64,000 bases of DNA from positions 186,001 through 250,000 of the forward strand of contig NZ_BMZO01000001.1 of the NCBI RefSeq assembly GCF_014652835.1, in the 5' to 3' direction. The position numbers and the translations under genes were made by a program. This document shows positions 16,538 to 23,855 of this stretch, one piece after another; the first letter of the stretch is position 1, and every line of letters starts with the position of its first letter. The notes under the pieces are model-generated. The model saw only the letters and a program-made list of their open reading frames with translations. It was not told where the DNA came from and made no database searches. The DNA comes from Limoniibacter endophyticus. Lineage in GTDB: Bacteria > Pseudomonadota > Alphaproteobacteria > Rhizobiales > Rhizobiaceae.

Positions 16538-16684
16538 TGCGCAAGTTATAGTGCGCAAGTCTCGAAAATGGCAAAAAGACTTGCGCGTTTACGCGCTGCA
16601 ATACCTGCGTAAGTGTATCTCTATGTATACTTACGCAGTGTTGCGCGCAGTGCGTAGTTCTCGGGTTTTGAGAAGTGCGCACTT
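16538..16684. promoter_or_regulatory. Cluster of TGCGYAAGT repeats and palindromes (operator or origin)
   Basis: TGCGCAAGT occurs at 16538-16546 and 16552-16560, its inverse with one mismatch at 16579-16587, TGCGTAAGT at 16606-16614, and the inverse ACTTACGCA at 16629-16637. The last two sit in a 13-bp inverted repeat (16605-16617 / 16626-16638, one mismatch). AAGTGCGCACTT, a perfect 12-bp palindrome, follows at 16673-16684. The cluster lies between the divergent repair operon and a + strand operon, so a repressor-binding region is the simplest reading; an iteron-type origin is the alternative. Confidence 0.6.
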
Positions 16685-16741
16685 TTGAAAAATTTGGGGT
16701 GTCAAAAAACAACCTAGTTTGCCATTCCGAAAATAATTTCG

Positions 16742-16781
16742 AAATCGATGTAGCACTTTTTGCCTTTCGCTTGGTCTTCTA
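16742..16781 (+). repeat. 40-bp bipartite repeat, copy A
   Basis: Matches copy B (42213-42252) at 36 of 40 positions. The first 22 and last 11 bases are identical and all four differences fall in the 7-base stretch between them, so spacing is conserved. It lies 30 bp before a + strand gene with AAGGAGG. TTGGTC and GACCAA (16771-16776 / 16788-16793) could form a hairpin. A phage promoter or operator is inferred. Confidence 0.6.
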
Positions 16782-16811
16782 GAGCGTGACCAATTACGAA
16801 GGAGGGCATGT

Positions 16812-17018
16812 ATGGATTTGAAAGAATGGACGTGGAGCGATGAGTGCCCATATCCAGAAACGCTCGGCACGATAGTCGATGTGAAGATGGCCTGCGGATC
16901 CGAGATCAAAGGACAGTCGGTCAGACACTGGCGAGGCCACGCGCACAAGCCGGACGAAAGCTACTGGCATCCTTTTGCCGGTCCTGCGCAGATCACCCAT
17001 TACCGGGTGCAGTCATGA
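16812..17018 (+). CDS. Small phage protein, 68 aa
   Basis: AAGGAGG seven bases upstream makes this one of the best ribosome-binding sites in the window. The product is rich in Trp, His and Pro (EWTWSDECPYPE, HWRGHAHKPDESYWHPFAG) and ends in a strand ITHYRV. No known function. It is the first gene after the operator cluster, so it is probably an early or regulated product. Confidence 0.65.
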   Translation: MDLKEWTWSDECPYPETLGTIVDVKMACGSEIKGQSVRHWRGHAHKPDESYWHPFAGPAQITHYRVQS

Positions 17019-17500
17019 CCAACACAACGAAGACCACAAGACAGACCGTCAGCATCAACGGCGTACGAACGGTCCTTACAACAAGAAACGGGCGCGTCAC
17101 CACTAAGCCGGCTCTGCCGAAGGAGTGGGAGCTACAGGCGGCTCAGGTGCGGGCCTTGCGAGCTTTACCAGAATACGCCGCCACAGCGAGGTCGGTGGGT
17201 CCGGGCATGTTCACCCTGGCAGGCGACCAGAACGCCGCCAAGCGCGGCCCGAAGGCCCGAGCAGAGGCTATCGCTGCGGGCATGACGCCCGGTGAACATG
17301 ATCTGCGCATCTACATGTTCGGGGGTCGGCTTGGACTGATCGAAAACAAGGTCGGCAAGGCGAAGCTATTGCCGGCGCAGGAGGCGAGACATCCGCTGTT
17401 GGCGGCTCTCGGCTTCGATAAGCAGGCCGTCATCAGGGCGGTCACGGAAGAAGATGCTGCAAGGCAGGCTGTTGAGCTTGTTCGCGGCTGGCTATTGTAG
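17015..17500 (+). CDS. Phage protein, 161 aa, unknown function
   Basis: The ATG overlaps the preceding stop (ATGA), which selects this start over a longer frame that would cover the upstream gene. A Thr/Arg-rich N-terminus (TKTTRQTVSINGVRTVLTT) precedes a helical basic middle part with KRGPKARAEAIAAGMTPGEH, suggestive of nucleic-acid contact. No family recognised. Confidence 0.6.
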   Translation: MTNTTKTTRQTVSINGVRTVLTTRNGRVTTKPALPKEWELQAAQVRALRALPEYAATARSVGPGMFTLAGDQNAAKRGPKARAEAIAAGMTPGEHDLRIYMFGGRLGLIENKVGKAKLLPAQEARHPLLAALGFDKQAVIRAVTEEDAARQAVELVRGWLL

Positions 17501-17511
17501 GGAAGTGTGCA

Positions 17512-17742
17512 ATGACGATGATTGAGCGAGTGGCGCGGGCAATATCCAAATCCGAGATAAATGACGAGCGAGGTTGGGAGGCGTTCTTGCCGGAAGCCCG
17601 CGCAGCGATAGAGGCGATGCGTGAGCCGACGTCCGAGACGAAGGCTGCAATCAATTCCATTGCCGGGCCTGTCGCTGTTGCCTACTGGCTTGCTGGTCAC
17701 GAGACAATGATCAACGCCGCTCTAGCATCGGAGCCAGCATGA
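17512..17742 (+). CDS. Short helical phage protein, 76 aa
   Basis: Begins MIERVARAI and has the ARAAIEAMREPT segment common in small proteins of rhizobial phages and prophages, whose role is unknown. A possible membrane-associated helix (PVAVAYWLAGHE) lies near the C-terminus. The stop overlaps the next start (ATGA). Confidence 0.6.
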   Translation: MTMIERVARAISKSEINDERGWEAFLPEARAAIEAMREPTSETKAAINSIAGPVAVAYWLAGHETMINAALASEPA

Positions 17743-18632
17743 CCAACTATCGCAGTTTAAGCGACGGCCTCAAAGCCTGGTACAAGCGCCCGGAAGGCGA
17801 GCCGGTAGCAATCAGTACGAATTTTCCGCAGACGGCAGCGAATGACAACGTTCCGGAAGATCTGGTTGATGCTTATCCAGAGCGACGCATTCGCATCCGG
17901 CCCTCTGTCGAGGAGATCGAGAAACAGATTGCGTCCGGCACAATCGAGCGCAACGACGAGGGGCAGATAGTCAAGATAGGCCGTCTGCGCTTCAGCGATG
18001 GCAACCAGACCGAACCAGCCTATCGATACACAATCGACGGTAAGCTTGAGCGTTACTCGGCCAGGATGCCAACCGGTGCGATGCTTGGTGCCAGCGAGGA
18101 GCAGGAGCGTATTTTGGGTGGCGACATAGATCCGCAGGACATGAGCCGCTCCAACAACTTCTTCAACGACGTGTTTGGCGTAAAGCCACGCCGCTATCGA
18201 CCATCGAAGGGACAGGGAAGGGCTAGCCGTCGAACCGCTGCGGAGTGTCAAGCAGAGTTAGACGCTATCTATGCTCGCACGGATTGGAGCAAGGTCACCC
18301 TTACGATCTGCCCGCCGGGATTGCCCGCGGGTGCGCAACGGATCGCAGACAGCTTTCTCGGCATGCAGAAAACCACATGTGCAGGCGGTGGCTCGATGGG
18401 ATGGGAAGATATCTCAACGGCCATGGTGGAGCGCGAGACATGGGCGCGGACTATTGCCTATCTCTCAGATCGCGACATGGCGGTGTTGGATGCAGCAATG
18501 ACAGCAAGGAGTTATGCAGATGTTGGGTCAGCAATCGGTCAGTCAGCCGAATACACCCGACGAAAGGGTGGAAAAAAGGCACTACTGGCGGCCAATGATA
18601 ATCTAATGCGTGCAATTAATCTGGCCGCATAG
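17739..18632 (+). CDS. Phage protein, 297 aa, unknown function, two AANDN motifs
   Basis: A multi-part protein. The N-terminal tail has TAANDNVPEDL; a basic segment (RRIRIRPSVEEIEKQI) and a beta region follow. The C-terminal third is helical with DRDMAVLDAAMTARSYADVGSAIGQ, which resembles the helix-turn-helix of sigma region 4 or phage regulators. It ends with LLAANDNLMRA. A DNA-binding role is plausible but not demonstrated. It is the last gene before the long non-coding stretch. Confidence 0.6.
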   Translation: MTNYRSLSDGLKAWYKRPEGEPVAISTNFPQTAANDNVPEDLVDAYPERRIRIRPSVEEIEKQIASGTIERNDEGQIVKIGRLRFSDGNQTEPAYRYTIDGKLERYSARMPTGAMLGASEEQERILGGDIDPQDMSRSNNFFNDVFGVKPRRYRPSKGQGRASRRTAAECQAELDAIYARTDWSKVTLTICPPGLPAGAQRIADSFLGMQKTTCAGGGSMGWEDISTAMVERETWARTIAYLSDRDMAVLDAAMTARSYADVGSAIGQSAEYTRRKGGKKALLAANDNLMRAINLAA

Positions 18633-18670
18633 GTCCATAAAACAACGTTCTCATGGGGATATATAGTGAA

Positions 18671-18697
18671 GGGGTTGGCAACGGTGTTGCCGGCCCC
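18671..18697 (+). terminator. 12-bp hairpin after the 297-aa gene
   Basis: GGGGTTGGCAAC and GTTGCCGGCCCC pair fully (two G-T pairs) around a GGT loop. No T run follows, so it may be a terminator with weak U tract or the first element of the structured RNA region. Confidence 0.5.
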
Positions 18698-19279
18698 ACA
18701 CTGTTCCGTGCGCTATTGCGACGGACCCGCCGCCATGCTGCACTTGTTGCAGCCGCTGAGTGCGCGGGTAACTATAGAGGCGCAGACCCTGCGGCGCACT
18801 TGATGCGCGAGGTGAACCCTCTCCACCCACAGGCAAGGCAGCGTAGCTGAGAAGGATGGGGATGCCCGCCCGTTCCTTGCTTCACCCAATTCGGTAAGTC
18901 CTGCGCCTCGCGTCTATGCGTTGCAACCCTGCGCAGGGTCGAGTTGTTTCCAGTTCGCTTGGCGCTGTCTCCTCCTCCGGCGACGAGCGATGCGGCGGTC
19001 TCCTGCTCTTGTGCGGTTGAGACTGCCGCAACTTGTTTATTGCGAGAGCCTGCTCGGGCCGCAAACGTGGTTCGCAGACGCCTTGAGCGTGAAGGGGTGC
19101 GAATCCCCACTGCGAACGCGGGCAGGGTAGCCGCTTAGGCGGAGAAACTAACACGAGGCGTCGATACACGCCTACTCGCAACCCCAACAAGACCCCGGAC
19201 GCCTCTCAACGATGCGCACCTCCCAGTCGTGAGCACACGGCGATCACCTAGCTAGTGGGCGTGGGGTTATCTATTCATC
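18698..19279 (+). ncRNA. Hairpin-rich non-coding region, candidate structured RNA
   Basis: No convincing coding frame covers this stretch in a genome that is otherwise tightly packed. It contains many short stems: CTGCA-CTTGT-TGCAG (18738-18752), GCGCA-CTTGA-TGCGC (18794-18808), the 14-bp palindrome at 18926-18939, and CCGC-TTAG-GCGG (19131-19142). A nested domain at 19049-19126 has an outer stem, an inner 8-bp stem (19070-19077 / 19110-19117), an ACGC-CTTGA-GCGT hairpin and a T-arm-like GGGG-TGCGAAT-CCCC hairpin. It leads directly into a tRNA gene. It could be one RNA, a decayed tRNA array or processing signals. No RNA family recognised. Confidence 0.45.
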
Positions 19280-19356
19280 CTGGGTGTAGCTCAGTCGCGT
19301 AGAGTGCCGCCCTTGGAAGGCGGAGGCCGCCCGTTCGAGTCGGGCCATCCAGACCA
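19280..19356 (+). tRNA. tRNA-Pro(UGG)-like gene with encoded CCA
   Basis: A full cloverleaf can be drawn: a 7-bp acceptor stem (one G-T), a D stem GCTC/GAGT, the anticodon stem CCGCC/GGCGG with loop CTTGGAA (anticodon TGG at 19314-19316), a T arm GCCCG-TTCGAGT-CGGGC, discriminator A and CCA. The C1-G72 pair and A73 agree with bacterial tRNA-Pro identity. Oddities: the D loop lacks the usual GG pair and position 37 is A, where tRNA-Pro normally has G. It would read CCA codons. Functional status uncertain. Confidence 0.75.
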
Positions 19357-19383
19357 TATCTCACCCGAGAACAGGAGATGAGC

Positions 19384-19905
19384 ATGGATATCGTCACGGC
19401 TAGGCGACTCTTCTCCTATGATTCATCGACAGGCGTTCTTATTTGGCGTGTGGACAATGGGAGGTCTGTACGTGCAGGCGATCGCGCCGGGTGTGTTGAT
19501 GGCAGCCATGGATACCGCAAGGTCAGGTATCGTGGAGTGTCGTATGCTGAACATCGCATCATTTGGATGATTTACTACGGTGAGGATGCTCCCGATCAAA
19601 TTGATCATATCAATCGTGCTCGTTCGGACAACCGATTATCTAATCTCAGGGCGGCGTCGGTTGCTGATAACGCCTTCAATAAATCTCGTTCGAGCGTAAA
19701 TTCATCCGGTGTTACTGGCGTTTATTGGAGCTCTGAGCACAGGAAATGGAAGGCGCAGATATCCGCGCGGGGGAAACGTCATTTCCTTGGACTCCACGAT
19801 AGCATTGATGCGGCAAGGACCGCAAGGGAGACGGCCGAGAACCTGTACTTTGGCTCCTTCAGTCCAGCTAATACGAATGACAAACACATTGCCGAAGCAG
19901 CCTGA
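19384..19905 (+). CDS. HNH homing endonuclease with AP2 DNA-binding domain
   Basis: The ATG at 19384 sits six bases after AGGAG; an ATG two codons earlier directly abuts AGGAG and is less likely. The HNH core is AEHRIIWMIYYG then QIDHINR and DNRLSNLR (about 54-90). A C-terminal AP2 domain follows (SSGVTGVYWSSEHRKW, GLHDSIDAARTARE). This is the standard form of free-standing phage homing nucleases, which cut intron- or gene-free alleles. It lies beside a tRNA and the terminase genes, a common insertion site. Confidence 0.9.
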   Translation: MDIVTARRLFSYDSSTGVLIWRVDNGRSVRAGDRAGCVDGSHGYRKVRYRGVSYAEHRIIWMIYYGEDAPDQIDHINRARSDNRLSNLRAASVADNAFNKSRSSVNSSGVTGVYWSSEHRKWKAQISARGKRHFLGLHDSIDAARTARETAENLYFGSFSPANTNDKHIAEAA

Positions 19906-20200
19906 CCTACGCAGCGCCGAGGCGGTTTCCTATCGCCGCTGGTACAAGCTGGCGGCGTGGGAGCGCCGACGGCAGGAGTTGTTTGCAAGGCAACCATTAT
20001 GCGTTAAGTGCCTTGAGCGTGAAGAGGTAACGGTCGCCGACACGGCCGACCACATCGTTCCGCATCGTGGGGATCCAGAACTGTTTTGGTCCGGCGAGCT
20101 CCAATCTCTTTGCGCATCGTGCCATAGCCGACTGAAGCAGCGAGAGGAGCTTGGTCAGGACGTGGTGACTTTCGGGCCGGACGGTTGGCCAGTTGATTGA
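19877..20200 (+). CDS. HNH endonuclease adjacent to terminase
   Basis: The 107-aa protein has YRRWYKLAAWERRR, then CVKC and CASC zinc knuckles around the HNH signature (TADHIVPHRG, LQSLCASCHSRLKQ). Nucleases of this class lie just before the small terminase gene in many cos-type phages and assist packaging-end cleavage. Its first ten codons overlap the end of the AP2 nuclease gene in another frame, so the homing gene may have inserted just upstream. Confidence 0.88.
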   Translation: MTNTLPKQPDLRSAEAVSYRRWYKLAAWERRRQELFARQPLCVKCLEREEVTVADTADHIVPHRGDPELFWSGELQSLCASCHSRLKQREELGQDVVTFGPDGWPVD

Positions 20201-20313
20201 TCACCCCGGGGGGCTAGCAAAAGTCCAGAGGCGTGGGGGTCGCGCACCGGCGGCGGGCAAGAACGTGTTATCCCGCAAGTTTTCAAAAAGTGTTCCAAGG
20301 GTGATTTGCAGCG

Positions 20314-20784
20314 ATGGGCGCAAGAGGACCGCGCCCCGAGACGCCGGAAATACAGGCGCTGAAGGGCAACCCCGGCAAGCGTAAAAAGCGCGCGCCTTCT
20401 GTTAGGCCGACCGGCGACGTCTACATCCCGAACTATCTCGAGGGAGATGCCCGCGAGTGTTTCGAGATGATTGTGGCGGCTATGCCGCCGGAAACATATG
20501 CGTCCACAGACGCTGGCGGCATAGCGATCTATGCGGTTGCGTGGGCGGATCATAAGCGAGCCACCGAAGCGTTGAAGACTGAACCCCCACTCGTTCCTGG
20601 AGCCAAGGGCGGCCTTGTAAAAAACCCCTGGTTTACAATTCGCAGTGACGCTGCACGCCTTATGATGGCGATGGGAGACAGGCTCGGCCTGGACCCGAAG
20701 GCGCGGGCGGGTCTATCAAGGCCGGAGAAGGAAAAATCAAGCAAGTTCGCCGGCCTGATTGGGCAAGGCGCGGAGAAGGCGTAA
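20314..20784 (+). CDS. Terminase small subunit, P27 family
   Basis: The N-terminus MGARGPRPETPEIQALKGNPGKR is the hallmark of P27-type small terminases, followed by the helical region with WADHKRATEAL and a GLDPKARAGLSR C-terminal segment. It recognises phage DNA and delivers it to the large subunit. At 156 aa it is normal. The large subunit overlaps its 3' end in another frame. Confidence 0.93.
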   Translation: MGARGPRPETPEIQALKGNPGKRKKRAPSVRPTGDVYIPNYLEGDARECFEMIVAAMPPETYASTDAGGIAIYAVAWADHKRATEALKTEPPLVPGAKGGLVKNPWFTIRSDAARLMMAMGDRLGLDPKARAGLSRPEKEKSSKFAGLIGQGAEKA

Positions 20785-22370
20785 ACCAATATGGGCTGGA
20801 CCGCGCACAAAAAGTCATTGAATTTATCGAGCTGCTGAGGGTTCCTTCTGGCGAGGGGCAAGGCGGGACGATTGAGCTGCGAGAGTGGCAAAAGCAGTTC
20901 ATCCGCGACGTATATGCGCCAACAGAATCTGGCAAGCGCCGTGTTCGGCGAGCGATTTTTTCCGTCGCTCGAAAGAACGGTAAGACAATGCTCATTGCCG
21001 CTCTTGTTTTGGCTCACCTTGTCGGCCCTGTTGCCGAAATGAATGGCGAGATATACTCTGCGGCGACGGATAGAGAACAGGCCGGTCAGGTATTCAAGTT
21101 TGCCCGCCAACTTGTAGAGGCGGAGCCTGAGTTCGCGCCTGATGGCTCCTTGCCGATTACGGTTGTCCCTTCCACCAAAACCCTGGTGCACAAGCCGAAC
21201 GGGAGCTTTTATCGTGCACTTTCGGCTGAGGCTGGAACGAAGCATGGTCTAAATCCATCTGTATGGATCTATGACGAGCTTGCTCAGGCACGCGATCAAG
21301 AGCTTTACGAAGTATTGAATACATCGCAAGGTGCGCGAAAAGAGCCACTTGGTATCGTTATTTCGACACAGTCCCCCGATCCTGAGCATCCGCTGTCGAA
21401 ACTGATTGACGACGGCTTGGTAGCAAACGATCGAACGGTGCTTGTCCACCTGTATTGCGCCGACGACGAGGCTGATATTGACGATGAGGCGGCTTGGCGT
21501 GCTGCCAATCCGGCACTGGATGACTTCCGATCCATTGATGACTTGCGGGCACTTGCGGTGCAGGCGGGACGCATGAAGACAATGGAAGCCAGTTTTCGGA
21601 ATCTGTATCTGAATCAGCGCGTGGACCAAACGTCGCCGCTTATACCTAGATCCGAGTGGAAGGCGTGTCATTCTGGCGAAACGCTCGTTGATGGAGAGGA
21701 TGTCTATCTCGCGCTCGATCTGTCGGGGGTTCACGATCTTACATCTCTGGTGGGAGTATCGGCAGCGGTAGGGGAAGAGCGGGTGAAGGCTTGGCACTGG
21801 AAGCCGAATGACTTCCTATTTGACCACGCTAAGCGAGATCGTGCTCCTTATGACCTGTGGGCGAAAGAGGGCTGGCTCGAAACACCGCCTGGACGCGCGA
21901 TTGACTACTCTTACGTCGCCGTGCGCATCGCCGAAATCCGCGAAACATATAATGTCCGCGGCTTGGCATACGATCGCTGGCGCATCGAGCAGTTATTGGT
22001 CGAGTTCCAGCGAATAGGTGTCGATGTTTATATCGACGGGAAGGACAAACCATTCGACGGTGCGCTTCGACTGGTGCCGTGGGGGCAGGGTTATCGCGAT
22101 ATGTCTCCAGCGGTAGAGGCGCTTGAGGCGTCCTTTATTCATCGGCGATTCAAGCACGACGACAATCCTGTTTTGTCTTTCTGTTTCGCCAATGCAATCG
22201 CCGTCTCCGATGCCAGCGGCAACCGTAAACTGGACAAGAGCAAGACGCGGTTTCGCATCGACGGCGCAGTCGCGACGGCAATGTGCGTTGGGCTTAAAGC
22301 TCGCGAGGCTGAGCCGGAACAAGCCGACATCGACGACTTTGTCAACAACATGATCACTATAACCTGGTAG
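20736..22370 (+). CDS. Terminase large subunit (packaging ATPase and nuclease)
   Basis: Homology begins around RRPDWARRGEG and YGLDRAQKVIEF, upstream of the first ATG (20988), which falls inside the ATPase motif VARKNGKT. No ATG, GTG or TTG exists in this frame between a stop at 20646 and that ATG. The best candidate is ATC at 20736, preceded by GGAGAAGG, or a shift from the small-subunit frame. Walker B is VWIYDEL, and the nuclease part contains LALDLSGVHDLTSL and YDRWRIEQL. This is the motor that packages the genome. About 544 aa with the ATC start. Confidence 0.88.
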   Translation: MKQVRRPDWARRGEGVNQYGLDRAQKVIEFIELLRVPSGEGQGGTIELREWQKQFIRDVYAPTESGKRRVRRAIFSVARKNGKTMLIAALVLAHLVGPVAEMNGEIYSAATDREQAGQVFKFARQLVEAEPEFAPDGSLPITVVPSTKTLVHKPNGSFYRALSAEAGTKHGLNPSVWIYDELAQARDQELYEVLNTSQGARKEPLGIVISTQSPDPEHPLSKLIDDGLVANDRTVLVHLYCADDEADIDDEAAWRAANPALDDFRSIDDLRALAVQAGRMKTMEASFRNLYLNQRVDQTSPLIPRSEWKACHSGETLVDGEDVYLALDLSGVHDLTSLVGVSAAVGEERVKAWHWKPNDFLFDHAKRDRAPYDLWAKEGWLETPPGRAIDYSYVAVRIAEIRETYNVRGLAYDRWRIEQLLVEFQRIGVDVYIDGKDKPFDGALRLVPWGQGYRDMSPAVEALEASFIHRRFKHDDNPVLSFCFANAIAVSDASGNRKLDKSKTRFRIDGAVATAMCVGLKAREAEPEQADIDDFVNNMITITW

Positions 22371-22378
22371 GAGTGCCC

Positions 22379-23617
22379 ATGGGCCTTTTGACTTGGGTCG
22401 GGAAGCCTTTCGGGCTTCTATCCGGTCCATGGCGCGCGTTCTTTGGAATGTCGACGACAAGCGGCGAGACGGTCACCTATGAACACGCCATGCAGCTTGA
22501 TGCTGTCTGGGCGTGCGTGAACCTGATTTCCAATGCCGTGAAAACGCTGCCATGCAATGTTTATAAGGGCGATGGCGTCGAGGTTGACCGCGAGAATCCG
22601 CTGTACGAACTGCTGCACAATCTTCCAAATCTAGATGATAGTGCGTGTGATTTTTGGGGTATGGCCGCGCTTTGCCTCTGCCTTGATGGAAATTTCTTCG
22701 CCGAGAAGAAGAAAAATGGCGGTCGGCTGGTAGCGCTGAACCCATTCAACCCGCTCTGCGTGGACGTGAAGCGAGATGATCGGAACAATCGCTACTACGA
22801 AGTCACCGAGCAGTACAAAAACGGCAAGAAGGGCGGCGTTCGTAAAATCCGCGAAGAAGATATGCTCCATGTTCGCGGCTTGGTCATGCCTGGCTGCGAC
22901 CGTGGGCTTTCTCCGATTGCGGCGCAGCGCAATGTGATTGGCAACGCCATGGCCGGCGAGAAAACGTCTGGCCGGATGTTCAAGAATGGCATGATGGCTT
23001 CGATCATCTTGTCGTCTGATCAGGTTCTGAAAGTTGAGCAGCGCAAGCAGATTGCGGAATCACTTCAGGCTTTTGCGGGCGCAGACAAAGCAGGCGGTAT
23101 AGCAGTACTTGAGGCGGGGCTTACGCCGTCGCAGATCACCATCAATCCAAAAGATGCTCAGATGCTTGAGACGCGACAATACAGCGTCGAGCAGATCTGC
23201 CGCATCTACGGCGTTCCACCCGTAATGATTGGCCATGCCGCGAGCGGCACGACGACTTGGGGGAGCGGGATCGAGCAATTGATCCTGCAATTCACCAAGA
23301 CGTGCCTGACTCCGATGTTGAGAAGCATTGAATCGGCGATCTACCGCGACTTGCTGGACGCTAGAACCCGCAAAACGACTGTCGTCAAATTCAATATGGA
23401 AGGTCTGTTGCGCGGCGATAGCCAGGCGCGGGCAGAGTTCCTGCAAAAGATGGTCCAGAATGGCATCTACACGCCGAACGAGGCCAGATCTTACGAGAAT
23501 AAGCCAAAGATGGACGGCGGCGACGAGCTGATCGTCAACGGCACCATGCAGCCTCTGTCCATGGTCGGACACAACGGCGGCCCGCCGCTGGATGATGCAC
23601 AGCCAAGCGCTGGATAA
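22379..23617 (+). CDS. Portal protein, HK97 family
   Basis: The ATG at 22379 follows AGGAG. Typical features are AVWACVNLISNAVKTLP, the central wing region, RQYSVEQICRIYGVPPVMIG, and a C-terminal segment with GIYTPNEARSYEN. The portal forms the dodecameric DNA channel at one capsid vertex. The extreme C-terminus carries MVGHNGGPPLDD, a motif shared with the coiled-coil protein near 6.1 kb. At 412 aa it is normal. Confidence 0.96.
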   Translation: MGLLTWVGKPFGLLSGPWRAFFGMSTTSGETVTYEHAMQLDAVWACVNLISNAVKTLPCNVYKGDGVEVDRENPLYELLHNLPNLDDSACDFWGMAALCLCLDGNFFAEKKKNGGRLVALNPFNPLCVDVKRDDRNNRYYEVTEQYKNGKKGGVRKIREEDMLHVRGLVMPGCDRGLSPIAAQRNVIGNAMAGEKTSGRMFKNGMMASIILSSDQVLKVEQRKQIAESLQAFAGADKAGGIAVLEAGLTPSQITINPKDAQMLETRQYSVEQICRIYGVPPVMIGHAASGTTTWGSGIEQLILQFTKTCLTPMLRSIESAIYRDLLDARTRKTTVVKFNMEGLLRGDSQARAEFLQKMVQNGIYTPNEARSYENKPKMDGGDELIVNGTMQPLSMVGHNGGPPLDDAQPSAG

Positions 23618-23627
23618 GGATTATGGC

Positions 23628-23846
23628 ATGGCAATAATTGAAATTCAGCCTGAAGCGCTATCGAAAGTCGCGTCTTTTTTTAGCGATGTTGGCGTCAAAA
23701 TCGTAGGGTCTGCTGCCTCTGAAGGCGTCGTTTCTCTGCGTATTGAAGGGTGCGCGGTGCCTGCATCACCAAGAGCGACTTGTGTGGTTAAATATGAACA
23801 CGACGGCGATTCCGCGAAACTAGTTGCCACCTTTCGCGCCGTGTAA
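23628..23846 (+). CDS. Small phage protein, 72 aa, between portal and protease
   Basis: AAGGA lies seven to eight bases before the ATG. The peptide begins IEIQPEALSKVASFFSDVG, continues with strands and ends with a KLVATFRAV strand. It could be a minor head protein or an inhibitor. I do not recognise it. Confidence 0.55.
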   Translation: MAIIEIQPEALSKVASFFSDVGVKIVGSAASEGVVSLRIEGCAVPASPRATCVVKYEHDGDSAKLVATFRAV

Positions 23847-23855
23847 GGACAATTC

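Noticed and set aside
18772-19110. Minus-strand frame of 112 codons in the non-coding region
   Set aside because: It begins with GIRTPSRSRR, the typical false translation seen opposite T-arm-like sequence, and has no binding site. Structured RNA explains the region better.
19049-19126. Phage-encoded tmRNA or permuted ssrA gene
   Set aside because: There is a T-arm-like hairpin, but it lacks an adjacent CCA and no AANDN-coding tag frame lies nearby.
19079-20026. 15-bp match between the non-coding region (near 19080) and the HNH gene (near 20012)
   Set aside because: A single short match with no extension on either side. Likely chance.
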